Shown piece by piece: positions 8,141 through 16,313 of a stretch of DNA of 64,000 nt. The number at the start of each line of letters is the position of its first letter. Position 1 is the stretch's first letter. The translations under genes and the position numbers were made by a program. The stretch comes from Anaerococcus vaginalis. Its GTDB lineage: Bacteria > Bacillota > Clostridia > Tissierellales > Peptoniphilaceae. The notes under the pieces were generated by a model. That model had not been told where the DNA came from and made no database searches. It was given only the letters and a program-made list of their open reading frames with translations. Where the stretch lies: the NCBI GenBank assembly GCA_018363915.1, contig JAGZMY010000006.1:1-64000 (forward strand), in the 5' to 3' direction.

Positions 8141-8929
8141 TTAATTTTCCTTATAAGTTTTTCTCAAAGCTTTTTCTAAATCATCAAAATATTTCAAAAT
8201 TTCAAGCTTTTCCATGCTAAGCCTAACTTCTTTTTCAATTTTTATGTTTGTCTTATCTCCGTCTTTGTGAGGGAGATCTTTTTTAAATTCATCCAGATAG
8301 GAAATTATAAGATTTTCTATAGTTTCTTTAGCCTTATCATTATAAGCAAAACCAAAATTTTTCATTTGTTCATCAAGCAAACTTTCCCCGTTTTTTTCTA
8401 TGAAATCCTTGGCATAAATTTTTAAATCATCATAAGAATTTCCCATCAAATCATTTACAAGTTTTAAATCATTTATTGCATAATAAAGTTTGGAAGAAGT
8501 GTCACAAATTGCTAAAAGCTGAGTTTCGTATAAACTTTTTTCGATAGATTCTTCGCCATTTTCATTAGTCAAATTAGCCCTAAGACTTCCCTTATTTTTT
8601 TTGATTTTTTCAAGATCAGAGCTAAAAATAAAATACAAATTATTTGCATAATCCACACATTCTTCCATAAGAATATCACGAGTTTTGCCAAGATTTTCCT
8701 TATTTTTTTCATAAATTTTGTAAGCATAAGTATCTTCAAAAAGCTCATCGGCCATAGAAGGCTTGTAGGTTTCAATGCTTTTTGCATTTTCTTTTTTAGG
8801 ATTATACATAATAAAGGCGTCTTTTTTTATTTCTTCGTCAGAAAATTTTTTTCCATTTTTTATGATATTACATCCTACAAATATAGAAAATAGACTTATA
8901 AGAAGTAATAATTTGATTTTTATTTTCAT
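8141..8929 (-). CDS. Putative lipoprotein of unknown function
   Basis: This 262-aa protein starts with a positively charged hydrophobic signal peptide ending in the lipobox FVGC, so Cys20 would be lipidated and the protein anchored outside the membrane. The rest is charged and helix-rich, with the feel of a DUF3829/DUF4142-like extracytoplasmic helical bundle, but I cannot name a family with confidence. The ribosome site AAGGAG lies 6 bp upstream of the ATG. A 31-codon membrane-peptide gene lies 15 bp upstream on the same strand and shares its promoter. Confidence 0.75.
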   Translation of the reverse strand: MKIKIKLLLLISLFSIFVGCNIIKNGKKFSDEEIKKDAFIMYNPKKENAKSIETYKPSMADELFEDTYAYKIYEKNKENLGKTRDILMEECVDYANNLYFIFSSDLEKIKKNKGSLRANLTNENGEESIEKSLYETQLLAICDTSSKLYYAINDLKLVNDLMGNSYDDLKIYAKDFIEKNGESLLDEQMKNFGFAYNDKAKETIENLIISYLDEFKKDLPHKDGDKTNIKIEKEVRLSMEKLEILKYFDDLEKALRKTYKEN

Positions 8930-8944
8930 TAAAGCTCCTTGTAA

Positions 8945-9040
8945 TTATTTTAAAGAATAATAAGTAATAATGGAGATAATAAAAAGAATAATTATGATAA
9001 CTATGATTGATAAGAGTATTATTTTCATAAATTTTTTCAT
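8945..9040 (-). CDS. Small 31-aa membrane peptide
   Basis: A short reading frame with an excellent ribosome site (TAAAGGAGGT, 7 bp before ATG) encodes a 31-residue peptide. It has a basic start (MKKFMK), one long isoleucine-rich hydrophobic segment and a lysine end, typical of a single-pass small membrane protein. It ends 15 bp before the lipoprotein gene and lies downstream of a good promoter, so it is probably translated from the same mRNA. Function is unknown; it could alternatively act as a translated leader. Confidence 0.6.
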   Translation of the reverse strand: MKKFMKIILLSIIVIIIILFIISIITYYSLK

Positions 9041-9080
9041 AAGAAACCTCCTTTAGAAAACATTCGCACAACATATAGGC

Positions 9081-9109
9081 ATTTTATCAAAAAAATATTT
9101 ATAAATCAA
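9081..9109 (-). promoter_or_regulatory. Promoter of small peptide and lipoprotein operon
   Basis: Read on the minus strand, TTGATT (9109-9104), a 17-bp spacer and TAAAAT (9086-9081) lie 40 bp upstream of the small-peptide start. Confidence 0.6.
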
Positions 9110-9189
9110 TTTAATCTATATTTAAAATATTAATTTTATCAAAGTTATAAAATCGAATTGAATTTAAGTGAAATTTTTAAATTTAAAAT

Positions 9190-9223
9190 GGGCTTTACAA
9201 AATATAAGATTCTGTAAAAGCCC
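9190..9223 (-). terminator. Hairpin after the zinc transporter operon
   Basis: A hairpin with arms GGGCTTTACA and TGTAAAAGCCC lies directly after the permease stop codon on the minus strand and is followed by AT-rich sequence. It probably terminates the zinT-znuACB transcript, although the U-tract is imperfect. Confidence 0.6.
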
Positions 9224-9228
9224 AATTT

Positions 9229-10029
9229 TTATACTTTATTTTTTCTTAACTTTTTATATAAAACAAATATTAACATTCCTATTATTGCATTTACAACAAT
9301 TGCTCCACCGGGTTTTATATCGAATTGATAACTTAGAATAATACCAAGCATCATATAGATTACGCCGAGTGTAATTGTTATAAAAAATGTTTGTTTATAA
9401 CTTTTAGCAATAATTAAGGCTGTTGCTACTGGTAAAACTATTAAGCTTGTAACCATTAAAGCTCCAATTATTTTTACAGACAAGGCTATAGTTATGGCTG
9501 CAAGGAGAGTAAAAGATGCATCAAGTCTTTTTACTTTTACTCCAGAAAGCCTAGCTGTATTTGGATCTATCGCTATAGCTAAAAGAGATGAATATCTTGA
9601 AATTGATAATATTAAAACCAAAATAAAGGCAATACTTGTATTTACTATATCTCTATCTGTAACTGATGAAATTGATCCGAAAAGGTAAGATTCAAAAGAA
9701 TTTCCACCTGGAGCAAAATCTGAAAGAATGGCTGCAATTCCTAAACCAGTACTCATAATAACTGCTGTTGCCATATCTCCATATTGGGGAAGTTTTTTTC
9801 TTATAAGTTCTATCAAAAAGGCAGCTACAATACAAACAATTGACGATCCCAAAAGAGGATCAAAACCTAATATTAATCCCATTCCAACTCCAGCAAGAGC
9901 TGTGTGAGATAGGGCATCACCTATCATGGAAGTTTTTCTATTTACCATTACAATTCCTATTATAGGAATCATAATAGAAAGTAAAAATCCCAAAATAAGT
10001 GCCTTTCTCATAAAAGCAAATTCTAGCAT
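9229..10029 (-). CDS. znuB: Zinc ABC transporter permease
   Basis: This 266-aa protein is the membrane channel of an ABC-3 family metal transporter. It has seven to eight hydrophobic segments and the family-typical stretches MVNRKTSMIGDALSHTALAG near residue 28 and MVTSLIVLPVATA near residue 193. Its start overlaps the end of the ATPase gene by 7 bp, showing translational coupling. The metal is assigned as zinc because the operon also encodes a ZinT-domain lipoprotein; manganese cannot be excluded from this subunit alone. Confidence 0.9.
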   Translation of the reverse strand: MLEFAFMRKALILGFLLSIMIPIIGIVMVNRKTSMIGDALSHTALAGVGMGLILGFDPLLGSSIVCIVAAFLIELIRKKLPQYGDMATAVIMSTGLGIAAILSDFAPGGNSFESYLFGSISSVTDRDIVNTSIAFILVLILSISRYSSLLAIAIDPNTARLSGVKVKRLDASFTLLAAITIALSVKIIGALMVTSLIVLPVATALIIAKSYKQTFFITITLGVIYMMLGIILSYQFDIKPGGAIVVNAIIGMLIFVLYKKLRKNKV

Positions 10030-10694
10030 TTTTTCAAACTCCCTTCTATCATTTCATATTTTGTCATTTTAATATTTAAAGATTCCATTTCTTTTAATTC
10101 GTGAGTAACCATAATTATAGTTACATTAAATTTTTTTGAAAGAAAATCTATTGTTTCAAAAAAATGGTCCTTAGAATACTTATCAACTCCTGCTGTCGGT
10201 TCATCAAGAATTAAAATTTTTGGATCATTTATCATAGCTTTTGAAATCATCGCCCTTTGAGCAAGACCTCCCGACAATTCATTTACAGGAGTGTTGATAT
10301 AATTTTCCATACCCATTTTTTTTAGTATATCTTTTGCTTTTTGGTAATGATTTTTCTTGGGGATTTTAATAAGACCAAATTCTTCGTAAAGATTTAATGA
10401 AACTAGTTCAAGGCAAGTTATAGGAAAGGCAATTTTATTTACTATATTTATTTGTGGGACATATCCAATGTCTTTAAAAGAAACATAATCTTCAATATTT
10501 TTGCCAAGAATTTTAATTTCTCCACTATTATTTTTTAATTCTCCAAGCATAAGTTTTATTAAAGTTGATTTACCTGAACCATTTCCACCAAGAATTACCG
10601 TAAATTCACCGACATCAACATTCAAATTGCAATTTTTTAAAACAGGAATTTGTGAATAAGAAAAATTCAAATTATTTATTGACACTGCTTTCAT
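10023..10694 (-). CDS. znuC: Zinc ABC transporter ATP-binding protein
   Basis: This 223-aa nucleotide-binding subunit has Walker A GGNGSGKST near residue 36, a Q-loop (YVPQ), the signature NELSGGLAQRA near residue 139, Walker B ILILDEPTAG and the H-loop VTHE. It belongs to the ABC-3 metal ATPases that pair with ZnuB/MntB-type permeases. It overlaps the upstream solute-binding protein gene by 23 bp and the downstream permease by 7 bp, so all three are tightly coupled. Confidence 0.93.
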   Translation of the reverse strand: MKAVSINNLNFSYSQIPVLKNCNLNVDVGEFTVILGGNGSGKSTLIKLMLGELKNNSGEIKILGKNIEDYVSFKDIGYVPQINIVNKIAFPITCLELVSLNLYEEFGLIKIPKKNHYQKAKDILKKMGMENYINTPVNELSGGLAQRAMISKAMINDPKILILDEPTAGVDKYSKDHFFETIDFLSKKFNVTIIMVTHELKEMESLNIKMTKYEMIEGSLKKC

Positions 10695-12012
10695 TATTTT
10701 CCTCCTCAGTCATAGATTTGTAGAGATTTTCAAGATTCATTTCCATAAGATCAATATAATTAAGTTTACCTTTCTCCTGTTCCTTATTAACATATTCCAT
10801 AGAAGCAAGAGGAGAGATTTTTCCACCAATTTCTTCAGCCAAAGCCTGAGCTTGTTTTGGATTTTGTCCATATTCATAAAAAACTGTGGAAATATTTTTG
10901 CTTTCAGAAAAGTCTATGGCTTTTTTTATAGTTTTAAGGCTAGGATTTTCTAAACTTGTTAGACCTTGAAGTGGATATTGAAACAAATTAAAATCTCTTG
11001 CAACATAAGCATAGGCATAATGAACTACTAAGAAATTTCTCTTATTTTTATCGATTTTTGAAAATTTTTCTTTATATTTTGCATCAATATCAGTAAGTTT
11101 ATCAACATACTTTAATTTATTTTTCTTATAAATTCTTTCGTTTTTCGGATATTTTTCGGTTAATTTTTCATTGATAGCATTCAAATATTTTTTTGCATTG
11201 GTAATAGATAACCATGAGTGGGGATCATAAGTTATTTTATCAAATCCAGAAGATGAACCTTCCATCAAAGGCTCTTCCTTTTTTTCATCTTTTAAAAATT
11301 TACCATTATTTCCAACCAAATTATATGGAAGAAGATCTTCACTTATCCTGTCGCTTATAAAAATATAATCTCCATCTTTTGGAATATTAAAGAAAATTTC
11401 TCCAGATTCATGTCCCATTTCAAGTCCATAAACCTTTCCTTCTTCAAGGTCGAAAGTTTCTTTTTGATGAATCAACTCTCCCTTTTGGCTCATTATATCT
11501 TTACATTTTTTTACCAAATTTTCTCCACGAGTACCATCATCTTTTATAAAGGCAACCCTCATCATATCTTCATGAGTGTGGCCAAAATCAAATTTATTTT
11601 TCCCCTTTTTTAAATTTACTTTGGACATATATTGAAAATCACCAATAGCTGCCGCTCCCTTATAAGTAATAAGATCGACAGAATCAGATAATTTTAAAAT
11701 ATCAAGATTTGGCAAATTCTCCTTAACCTTATCAAGCCAAGGTTCCATATTAGCACCATTTACAACCAAAAGATCACACTTTGCTAGCTTTTTCATATCC
11801 TTAGGGCTTGGCTCCCAAAGGTGAGGTTGCTTATCAAGGGGCATAAAAGATTCCACGTCTATTGTGTCATCACCAATCATTTTTGTCATTTCATAAACAG
11901 GATAAAAAGAAGTATAAACCAAAGGTTTATCGGAAGAGTGTTCATTCTTGTTTGCACAAGAGCTAAAAAGAAAAAGCAAGAAAACAAAAAAACTTATATA
12001 TCTTTTTTTCAT
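10672..12012 (-). CDS. znuA: Zinc-binding lipoprotein with an extra internal domain
   Basis: This solute receptor of a cluster A-I metal transporter has 446 aa, against about 300 for most family members. The signal peptide ends at Cys19 (FSSC). Conserved metal ligands are His63 (QPHLWEPSP), His265 (DPHSWLS) and His331 (VVHYAYAYV). Between the first two lies an insertion of about 145 residues (roughly 115-260), where family members usually have only a short His-rich loop. The insertion contains FGHTHED (143-149) and GLEMGHESGE (197-206), looks beta-rich, and may be an additional metal-sensing or metal-scavenging domain. The C-terminal half follows the usual ZnuA fold. It is the second gene of the zinT-znuACB operon. 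Confidence 0.88.
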   Translation of the reverse strand: MKKRYISFFVFLLFLFSSCANKNEHSSDKPLVYTSFYPVYEMTKMIGDDTIDVESFMPLDKQPHLWEPSPKDMKKLAKCDLLVVNGANMEPWLDKVKENLPNLDILKLSDSVDLITYKGAAAIGDFQYMSKVNLKKGKNKFDFGHTHEDMMRVAFIKDDGTRGENLVKKCKDIMSQKGELIHQKETFDLEEGKVYGLEMGHESGEIFFNIPKDGDYIFISDRISEDLLPYNLVGNNGKFLKDEKKEEPLMEGSSSGFDKITYDPHSWLSITNAKKYLNAINEKLTEKYPKNERIYKKNKLKYVDKLTDIDAKYKEKFSKIDKNKRNFLVVHYAYAYVARDFNLFQYPLQGLTSLENPSLKTIKKAIDFSESKNISTVFYEYGQNPKQAQALAEEIGGKISPLASMEYVNKEQEKGKLNYIDLMEMNLENLYKSMTEEENNESSVNK

Positions 12013-12030
12013 TCTTCCTCCTTAGAAAGA

Positions 12031-12050
12031 GGGTTGAAAAATTTCAACCC
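12031..12050 (-). other. Hairpin between zinT and znuA
   Basis: A nearly perfect palindrome (GGGTTGAAA/TTTCAACCC, two-base centre) occupies the 45-bp gap, just ahead of the znuA ribosome site. It has no U-tract, so an mRNA processing or stability element, or a weak attenuator, is more likely than a true terminator. Confidence 0.55.
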
Positions 12051-12057
12051 ACATAAA

Positions 12058-12738
12058 CTATTCAGTAATTTCATCAATTATTTGCGCATCAGTTGTGTTT
12101 GGTTTTACAAAAGTAGGGAACCATCCTTCATCCTTTAATAATTTATCCTTGTCATCACCATATCTCATATGGAAATGTGTTAGACTTTCTTCCCCATGAA
12201 TTGGCATCATAAGAATAAATTTATAAGGCGCATCATCATTTACAGCTTCAAAAATATCCCATTCTAATTTATGGCCACCATGTTCAACTTCTTGTTTTCC
12301 AACATATTTATATTCGCTCTCACTGATAACGTCACCTTTTTTATCTGGAAAATCTTTTAAGAATTTTATTTTATTATCTTTTATTTCAAGACCACCAAAA
12401 TCACATTTTCTTTTCTTTAAATAATTTTCCTTAGCTTCTTTTTCATCAACTTTTTCTTTTTCAGCTAAGGTTTTAAAAGCACTTTGAACTTCATCTTTGT
12501 CAAGATATCCGCCCATATTATTCCATTCACCTTCCCAATCAGCAAGGCTTACTTCGCTAGATTTTTCCTTATCAGCATCAGAAGAATCATTGCTTTTATT
12601 AGAAGCATCATCTTTTTTCATTTCTTGAGAAACATTTGTACTAGAAGGCTCATCATTTTTTGGATCCTTTTGACAAGCTGTCAACATAAGTCCCAAAGAT
12701 AAAAGGGCAACTAAACTAAGTGATTTTTTATTTTTCAT
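12058..12738 (-). CDS. zinT: ZinT-domain zinc-binding lipoprotein
   Basis: This 226-aa secreted protein has a lipobox (LTAC, Cys22), a low-complexity Ser/Asp/Lys linker (residues 24-62) and a ZinT/YodA domain (66-226). The domain opens with LADWEGEWNNMGGYLD and carries the metal-site pattern MPIHGEESLTHFHMRYG with His181, His188 and His190. In Gram-negatives ZinT scavenges zinc and passes it to ZnuA; here it is membrane-anchored and is the first gene of the zinc operon, so the same partnership is likely. A consensus promoter adjoining a Fur/Zur-like palindrome lies upstream. Confidence 0.93.
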   Translation of the reverse strand: MKNKKSLSLVALLSLGLMLTACQKDPKNDEPSSTNVSQEMKKDDASNKSNDSSDADKEKSSEVSLADWEGEWNNMGGYLDKDEVQSAFKTLAEKEKVDEKEAKENYLKKRKCDFGGLEIKDNKIKFLKDFPDKKGDVISESEYKYVGKQEVEHGGHKLEWDIFEAVNDDAPYKFILMMPIHGEESLTHFHMRYGDDKDKLLKDEGWFPTFVKPNTTDAQIIDEITE

Positions 12739-12802
12739 TTCATTCTCCTTATTATTTAATTTATAAATTTGTATTTTTAGTTAATTAACTATCGACAAAT
12801 AA

Positions 12803-12831
12803 ATGATAACAATAAAAAAAATAAATGTCAA
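12803..12831 (-). promoter_or_regulatory. Promoter of the zinc uptake operon
   Basis: On the minus strand TTGACA (12831-12826) is followed by a 17-bp spacer and TATCAT (12808-12803). It lies about 65 bp upstream of zinT. Confidence 0.8.
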
Positions 12832-12832
12832 G

Positions 12833-12851
12833 AATGATTTGCATTATCATT
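12833..12851. promoter_or_regulatory. Putative Zur/Fur-family operator
   Basis: The palindrome AATGAT-N7-ATCATT lies 1 bp upstream of the -35 box of the zinc operon, and a further AATGATAA half-site (12802-12809) overlaps the -10. The AATGAT/ATCATT half-sites resemble Fur-superfamily boxes, so repression by Zur under zinc sufficiency is the natural inference. No zur gene lies in this window. Confidence 0.55.
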
Positions 12852-13376
12852 TAAAATTTTCTAAAAATTCAAAATAAATGGATGAAGAAACTTCTCTACG
12901 AAAATATAAAAAAACCAATGAAATCAATATGAATAGGGATAAACTTTAAAATCTAAGCTATAAAAATTTTTTCTATTATTAAATTTTTAAAACTTATATT
13001 TTAAATTTGATATTTGGAAAAATGAAACTTGTAAAATCATTATGAAAATAAATGTTGAGCTTAAGTTTAAAACTAAAAATTATAAAAGTTTTTTATTAAC
13101 TGATTAGTGTAAAATGTAAAAATAAATGTCTGTTGTAAAAAATTATTCATTTAAATATAAGAATTCTGATCACATAAATTTGTTTTATTTGAATTGATAA
13201 TGTCGAGGCAATAATAGAAAAATTTTAAAATTTGAACTAATCTTTTTATTTTACATAGTTGAAATTTATAAATTTTATTAGATATTTATATCTTATGTAA
13301 AATAAAATTATATTTTGTATAATGCTAACTTATTTTACCTAGGCTTTAAATTTAAGATTTTTAATCATATACTAGG
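12852..13376. other. Gene-free AT-rich stretch
   Basis: I see no supportable gene, RNA or terminator here. The sequence is extremely AT-rich and lacks any ribosome site followed by a sensible frame; it may hold a decayed gene. Confidence 0.4.
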
Positions 13377-13823
13377 TTAAAGTTTATGATCTATGTAATT
13401 TTCAAAAATATTTTTAAAAATCACTATATATTTGTAATCTTTAAAGTAAAAATCATAAAAATTTCCATAAGCCCAAATTCTACACTTTGAATATTTTGAA
13501 TTTTCTATAGTTTCTATATTTTTTATGTCTTTAAACTTTATAAATTTTAGGAAAACAGGAAATTTTTCAAAAAGAATAATAGAATTTTTGCTAATTCCTT
13601 GGCTTTTTAATGATAAGAAAAATCCAAAACTTATCAAGAAAATTATGGAAAAATCTAGAAAAGTAAAAGAAAATTTGTAAATTATCAAAAATAAAATCAA
13701 AAAAAGTCCTAGGCAAATAAAATAATATATTGGTAAAAACATGGTCTTAGTAGTTATTTTATTTTGTATGGATTTGATAAAAATAATCCATACTAATAAG
13801 CCGATCAATAAAAAATATTTCAT
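13377..13823 (-). CDS. Small membrane protein of unknown function
   Basis: This 148-aa protein has about three hydrophobic segments in its first 75 residues. A cytoplasmic-looking C-terminal part follows, rich in Ile/Phe/Lys, with the pattern FKDIKNIETIENSKYSK that recalls PH-like (YcxB/DUF-type) domains, but no family can be named. A strong ribosome site (AAGGAGG) lies 4 bp upstream of ATG. It is divergent from the next gene with only 57 bp between the start codons. Confidence 0.65.
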   Translation of the reverse strand: MKYFLLIGLLVWIIFIKSIQNKITTKTMFLPIYYFICLGLFLILFLIIYKFSFTFLDFSIIFLISFGFFLSLKSQGISKNSIILFEKFPVFLKFIKFKDIKNIETIENSKYSKCRIWAYGNFYDFYFKDYKYIVIFKNIFENYIDHKL

Positions 13824-13842
13824 GGTACCTCCTTGTATTTAT

Positions 13843-13861
13843 CTACCCAAATTTTGGGTAG
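13843..13861. promoter_or_regulatory. Palindrome between two divergent membrane-protein genes
   Basis: CTACCCAAA-T-TTTGGGTAG is a 19-nt inverted repeat in the middle of the 57-bp gap between divergent start codons. It lies between the two ribosome sites, so it could be a shared operator or form a hairpin in either 5' leader. Confidence 0.5.
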
Positions 13862-13880
13862 AAATTTATCGGGAGGCTTT

Positions 13881-14507
13881 ATGTTTTTTAAAGACACATT
13901 CAAAAAATATTTTGATGAAAAATTAATTTTTATTATTTTTACAATTTTGGCTATGGTATATCTATCTTTGAAATTGTTGATAAATGGAGGAGGTCTAATA
14001 TTTTTATTTTATTTTTTTATTTCTCTTTTGACCTCCCTTATTTTTAGAGAGGCTTGTCTTTCGGATGAAATTTATTTTGAGGATAAGAAAAAACTAAATA
14101 AAAACAATATTATATCGTATATTTTAAGTAAAAATTTATTTGTAATTTTTCTTACAAGTATGCTGGTAAGTTTGGTTTTCCTACTTAGTTTTTTGTTAAA
14201 ATATAAACTAGTAGATATCAAAGATTTTTTTGGTATCCTAATTTTAATTTTTGCTACATTGGCAAGTGAGAATATAGTTTTGTTATTTCATAATAAGCCT
14301 ATATTTACTGAATATCCAAAATCAATGATTGGAGATAAATATATAGGCAAAAACTATATTAAATCATTTCTCCCATCTTTTTTTATTGATTTATTAATAA
14401 CTTTAGTTTTTGAAAGACTTTCTTTGACATATTTATTTATAATGTGTTATTTAATTTCTATAATTATTTTTTATTTTAGGGTAAAAAGTAGGGGGTTATA
14501 TGATTAA
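13881..14507 (+). CDS. Membrane protein of unknown function
   Basis: This 208-aa protein has about five to six hydrophobic segments. The ATG at 13881 was chosen because GGGAGG lies 5 bp upstream; the reading frame is open from 13833, but that earlier ATG has no ribosome site and overlaps the palindrome. A short charged loop (EDKKKLNKNN) separates the segments. No family is recognised; it could be an ABC-2-like permease fragment. It overlaps the downstream oxidoreductase gene by 8 bp, so they are co-translated. Confidence 0.65.
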   Translation: MFFKDTFKKYFDEKLIFIIFTILAMVYLSLKLLINGGGLIFLFYFFISLLTSLIFREACLSDEIYFEDKKKLNKNNIISYILSKNLFVIFLTSMLVSLVFLLSFLLKYKLVDIKDFFGILILIFATLASENIVLLFHNKPIFTEYPKSMIGDKYIGKNYIKSFLPSFFIDLLITLVFERLSLTYLFIMCYLISIIIFYFRVKSRGLYD

Positions 14508-15501
14508 TTTTGTAAGCATAGGTTCAAATTTTATAGTTGAAAATGTTTTGAAAACAGTGGTAAAAATGGACGGATATAACTATTATGGAGCCTATTCAAG
14601 GTCAATTGAAAAGGCTGATTATTTGAAAGAAAAATTTGGGGCGGAAAAATCTTTTGATGATCTTAAAAAAATGCTTGAAGATCCAAAAATCGATTTTGTT
14701 TATATAGCAAGTCCAAATTCTTTGCATTATAAGCAGGCAAAAATGTGTCTTTTGGCAAATAAAAATGTGATTTGTGAAAAGCCATTTTTTACCAATACAA
14801 AAGAGCTTGATGATTTAATAAAAATTTCGAAAGAAAGAAAATTGTTTTTATTTGAGGCGATTTCCATAAAATATTTGCCAAGCTTTGAGCTTTTAAAAAA
14901 TCTTTTGGGAAAAATCGGAAAAATTTCTACTTGTATGATTAATTATTCCCAATATTCATCAAGATTTGATAAATATAAAGAAGGAATTGTTGAAAATATT
15001 TTTAAAAGCGAATTTTCGGCAGGAGCTTTGGCAGATCTTGGAATTTATAATTTGCATTTGATTTATGAACTTTTTGGAAAAGGAAAAGATTATTCATATT
15101 TTGGAAATATAAATCCATACGGTGTTGATATTGCAGGGCAAGGTTTGATCTCTTATGGAGATTTTTCTGTATCATTTACTAATGCCAAAGACAGTAAAAG
15201 TGAAAATTATATAATAATCCAAGGGGAAGAAGGCTATATAAAAGTTTTGGGAAATATTCAAGAGGCAGAAAAAATTGAATGTTTTTCAGATGGAAAGCTT
15301 GAAATTATTGATATAAAAAAAGAAAAAGATTTGTATTTTTATGAATTTGAGTATTTTAAGAAAATTTTTGAAAATAAAGACTACAATTCTTTTGAAAAAA
15401 GACTTTTTGAGTCAAAAGATGTTTTGGAAATGTTTGAAAAATTGAAAAAAACTGGGAAAATCAGAGATTGTTACAATATGATAGAGCCAAGTTCAAAGTA
15501 A
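14500..15501 (+). CDS. Gfo/Idh/MocA-family oxidoreductase
   Basis: This 333-aa NAD(P)-dependent dehydrogenase has an N-terminal Rossmann domain. It begins INFVSIGSNFIVENVL, where the usual GxGxxG is atypical (GSNFIV), and continues with the family motifs DFVYIASPNSLHYKQAK and NVICEKPFFTN, which carries the EKP catalytic lysine, near residues 68-100. The C-terminal GFO_IDH_MocA_C sheet domain includes AGALADLGIYNLHLIYELFG. Sugar or inositol-type substrates are typical of the family, but nothing nearby specifies one. It is translated with the membrane protein upstream. Confidence 0.85.
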   Translation: MINFVSIGSNFIVENVLKTVVKMDGYNYYGAYSRSIEKADYLKEKFGAEKSFDDLKKMLEDPKIDFVYIASPNSLHYKQAKMCLLANKNVICEKPFFTNTKELDDLIKISKERKLFLFEAISIKYLPSFELLKNLLGKIGKISTCMINYSQYSSRFDKYKEGIVENIFKSEFSAGALADLGIYNLHLIYELFGKGKDYSYFGNINPYGVDIAGQGLISYGDFSVSFTNAKDSKSENYIIIQGEEGYIKVLGNIQEAEKIECFSDGKLEIIDIKKEKDLYFYEFEYFKKIFENKDYNSFEKRLFESKDVLEMFEKLKKTGKIRDCYNMIEPSSK

Positions 15502-15532
15502 ATTTTTTGAAAAAATTATAGAAATATTAAAA

Positions 15533-15586
15533 GAAAAAAATCTTAGGAAATTTTAAAAAGCCTAAGCTATTAAAATTTCCTAAGAA
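15533..15586 (-). terminator. Terminator of the alkyltransferase gene
   Basis: A long hairpin with arms TCTTAGGAAATTTTAA and TTAAAATTTCCTAAGA (15541-15586) is followed, on the minus strand, by seven T. It ends the minus-strand gene and may also slow the converging plus-strand transcript. Confidence 0.8.
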
Positions 15587-15606
15587 AAATTCTTATTAAA
15601 ATTTAT

Positions 15607-16053
15607 TTATATTTTATTTGTTTTTTCAAGTTCTAACAAATATTTTTTTAAATCAAGTCCATAAAAAAATCCACCCAAATTATTTTTTCCTACAACCCTG
15701 TGGCAGGGAATTCTTAATAAAATTGGATTTTCACCACAAGCAGAGCCAATAGCTTGGTAGGCCTTAGAATTTATTTTTTCGCCAATTTCCTTATAAGTTA
15801 TAGTCTTTCCATAAGGAATTTTTTCAATTTCTCTCCAAACTTTTTTTTGAAAATCTGTCCCTTGAGGATTTATTTCAAAAGAAAATTTTTTTAAATTCCC
15901 ATCAAGATAGGAAGAAATTTCTTCAAAAGCAAAATTTGAAACAAAAGATTTTTTGCCAGTCTTTTCTTCATCAACCAAAGCAATTTTCTCAATTTTTTCA
16001 TTATATTCAATTTCAAAAATAAATTTATCTTTTTTATAATATGCTTTCATCAT
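15607..16053 (-). CDS. ogt: Methylated-DNA--protein-cysteine methyltransferase
   Basis: This 148-aa suicide enzyme removes O6-alkyl groups from guanine. The active-site motif IPCHRVVG is present near residue 113, preceded by the helix-turn-helix PYGKTITYKEIGEKI with AYQAIGSACGENP (Asn hinge), and followed by GGFFYGLDLKKYLLELE. Length fits the short Ogt form. Two adjacent ATG codons (16053, 16050) are possible starts behind GGAC. It is transcribed alone and convergent with the oxidoreductase gene. Confidence 0.93.
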   Translation of the reverse strand: MMKAYYKKDKFIFEIEYNEKIEKIALVDEEKTGKKSFVSNFAFEEISSYLDGNLKKFSFEINPQGTDFQKKVWREIEKIPYGKTITYKEIGEKINSKAYQAIGSACGENPILLRIPCHRVVGKNNLGGFFYGLDLKKYLLELEKTNKI

Positions 16054-16313
16054 TAATTTGTCCTTAATTTAAGAGATATTTAAATTTGTGAATTAGTTCT
16101 TTCCATTTGATGTATTTTTAAAAATAAATTACTTAGAGTTATAAATTTTAAAGATTTCTCAAATAATAAAAAATTATTAACTTTATTTTATTTGTTAATA
16201 GAATAAAATTCAAATTTATCAGTAGATATTTTGAAAAAGATATAGATGATTAAATTTATTTTTGAAAAAGGGTATATTAAAAGTAGTAAAATGTCTAGAA
16301 AGTGGAGGATGTT

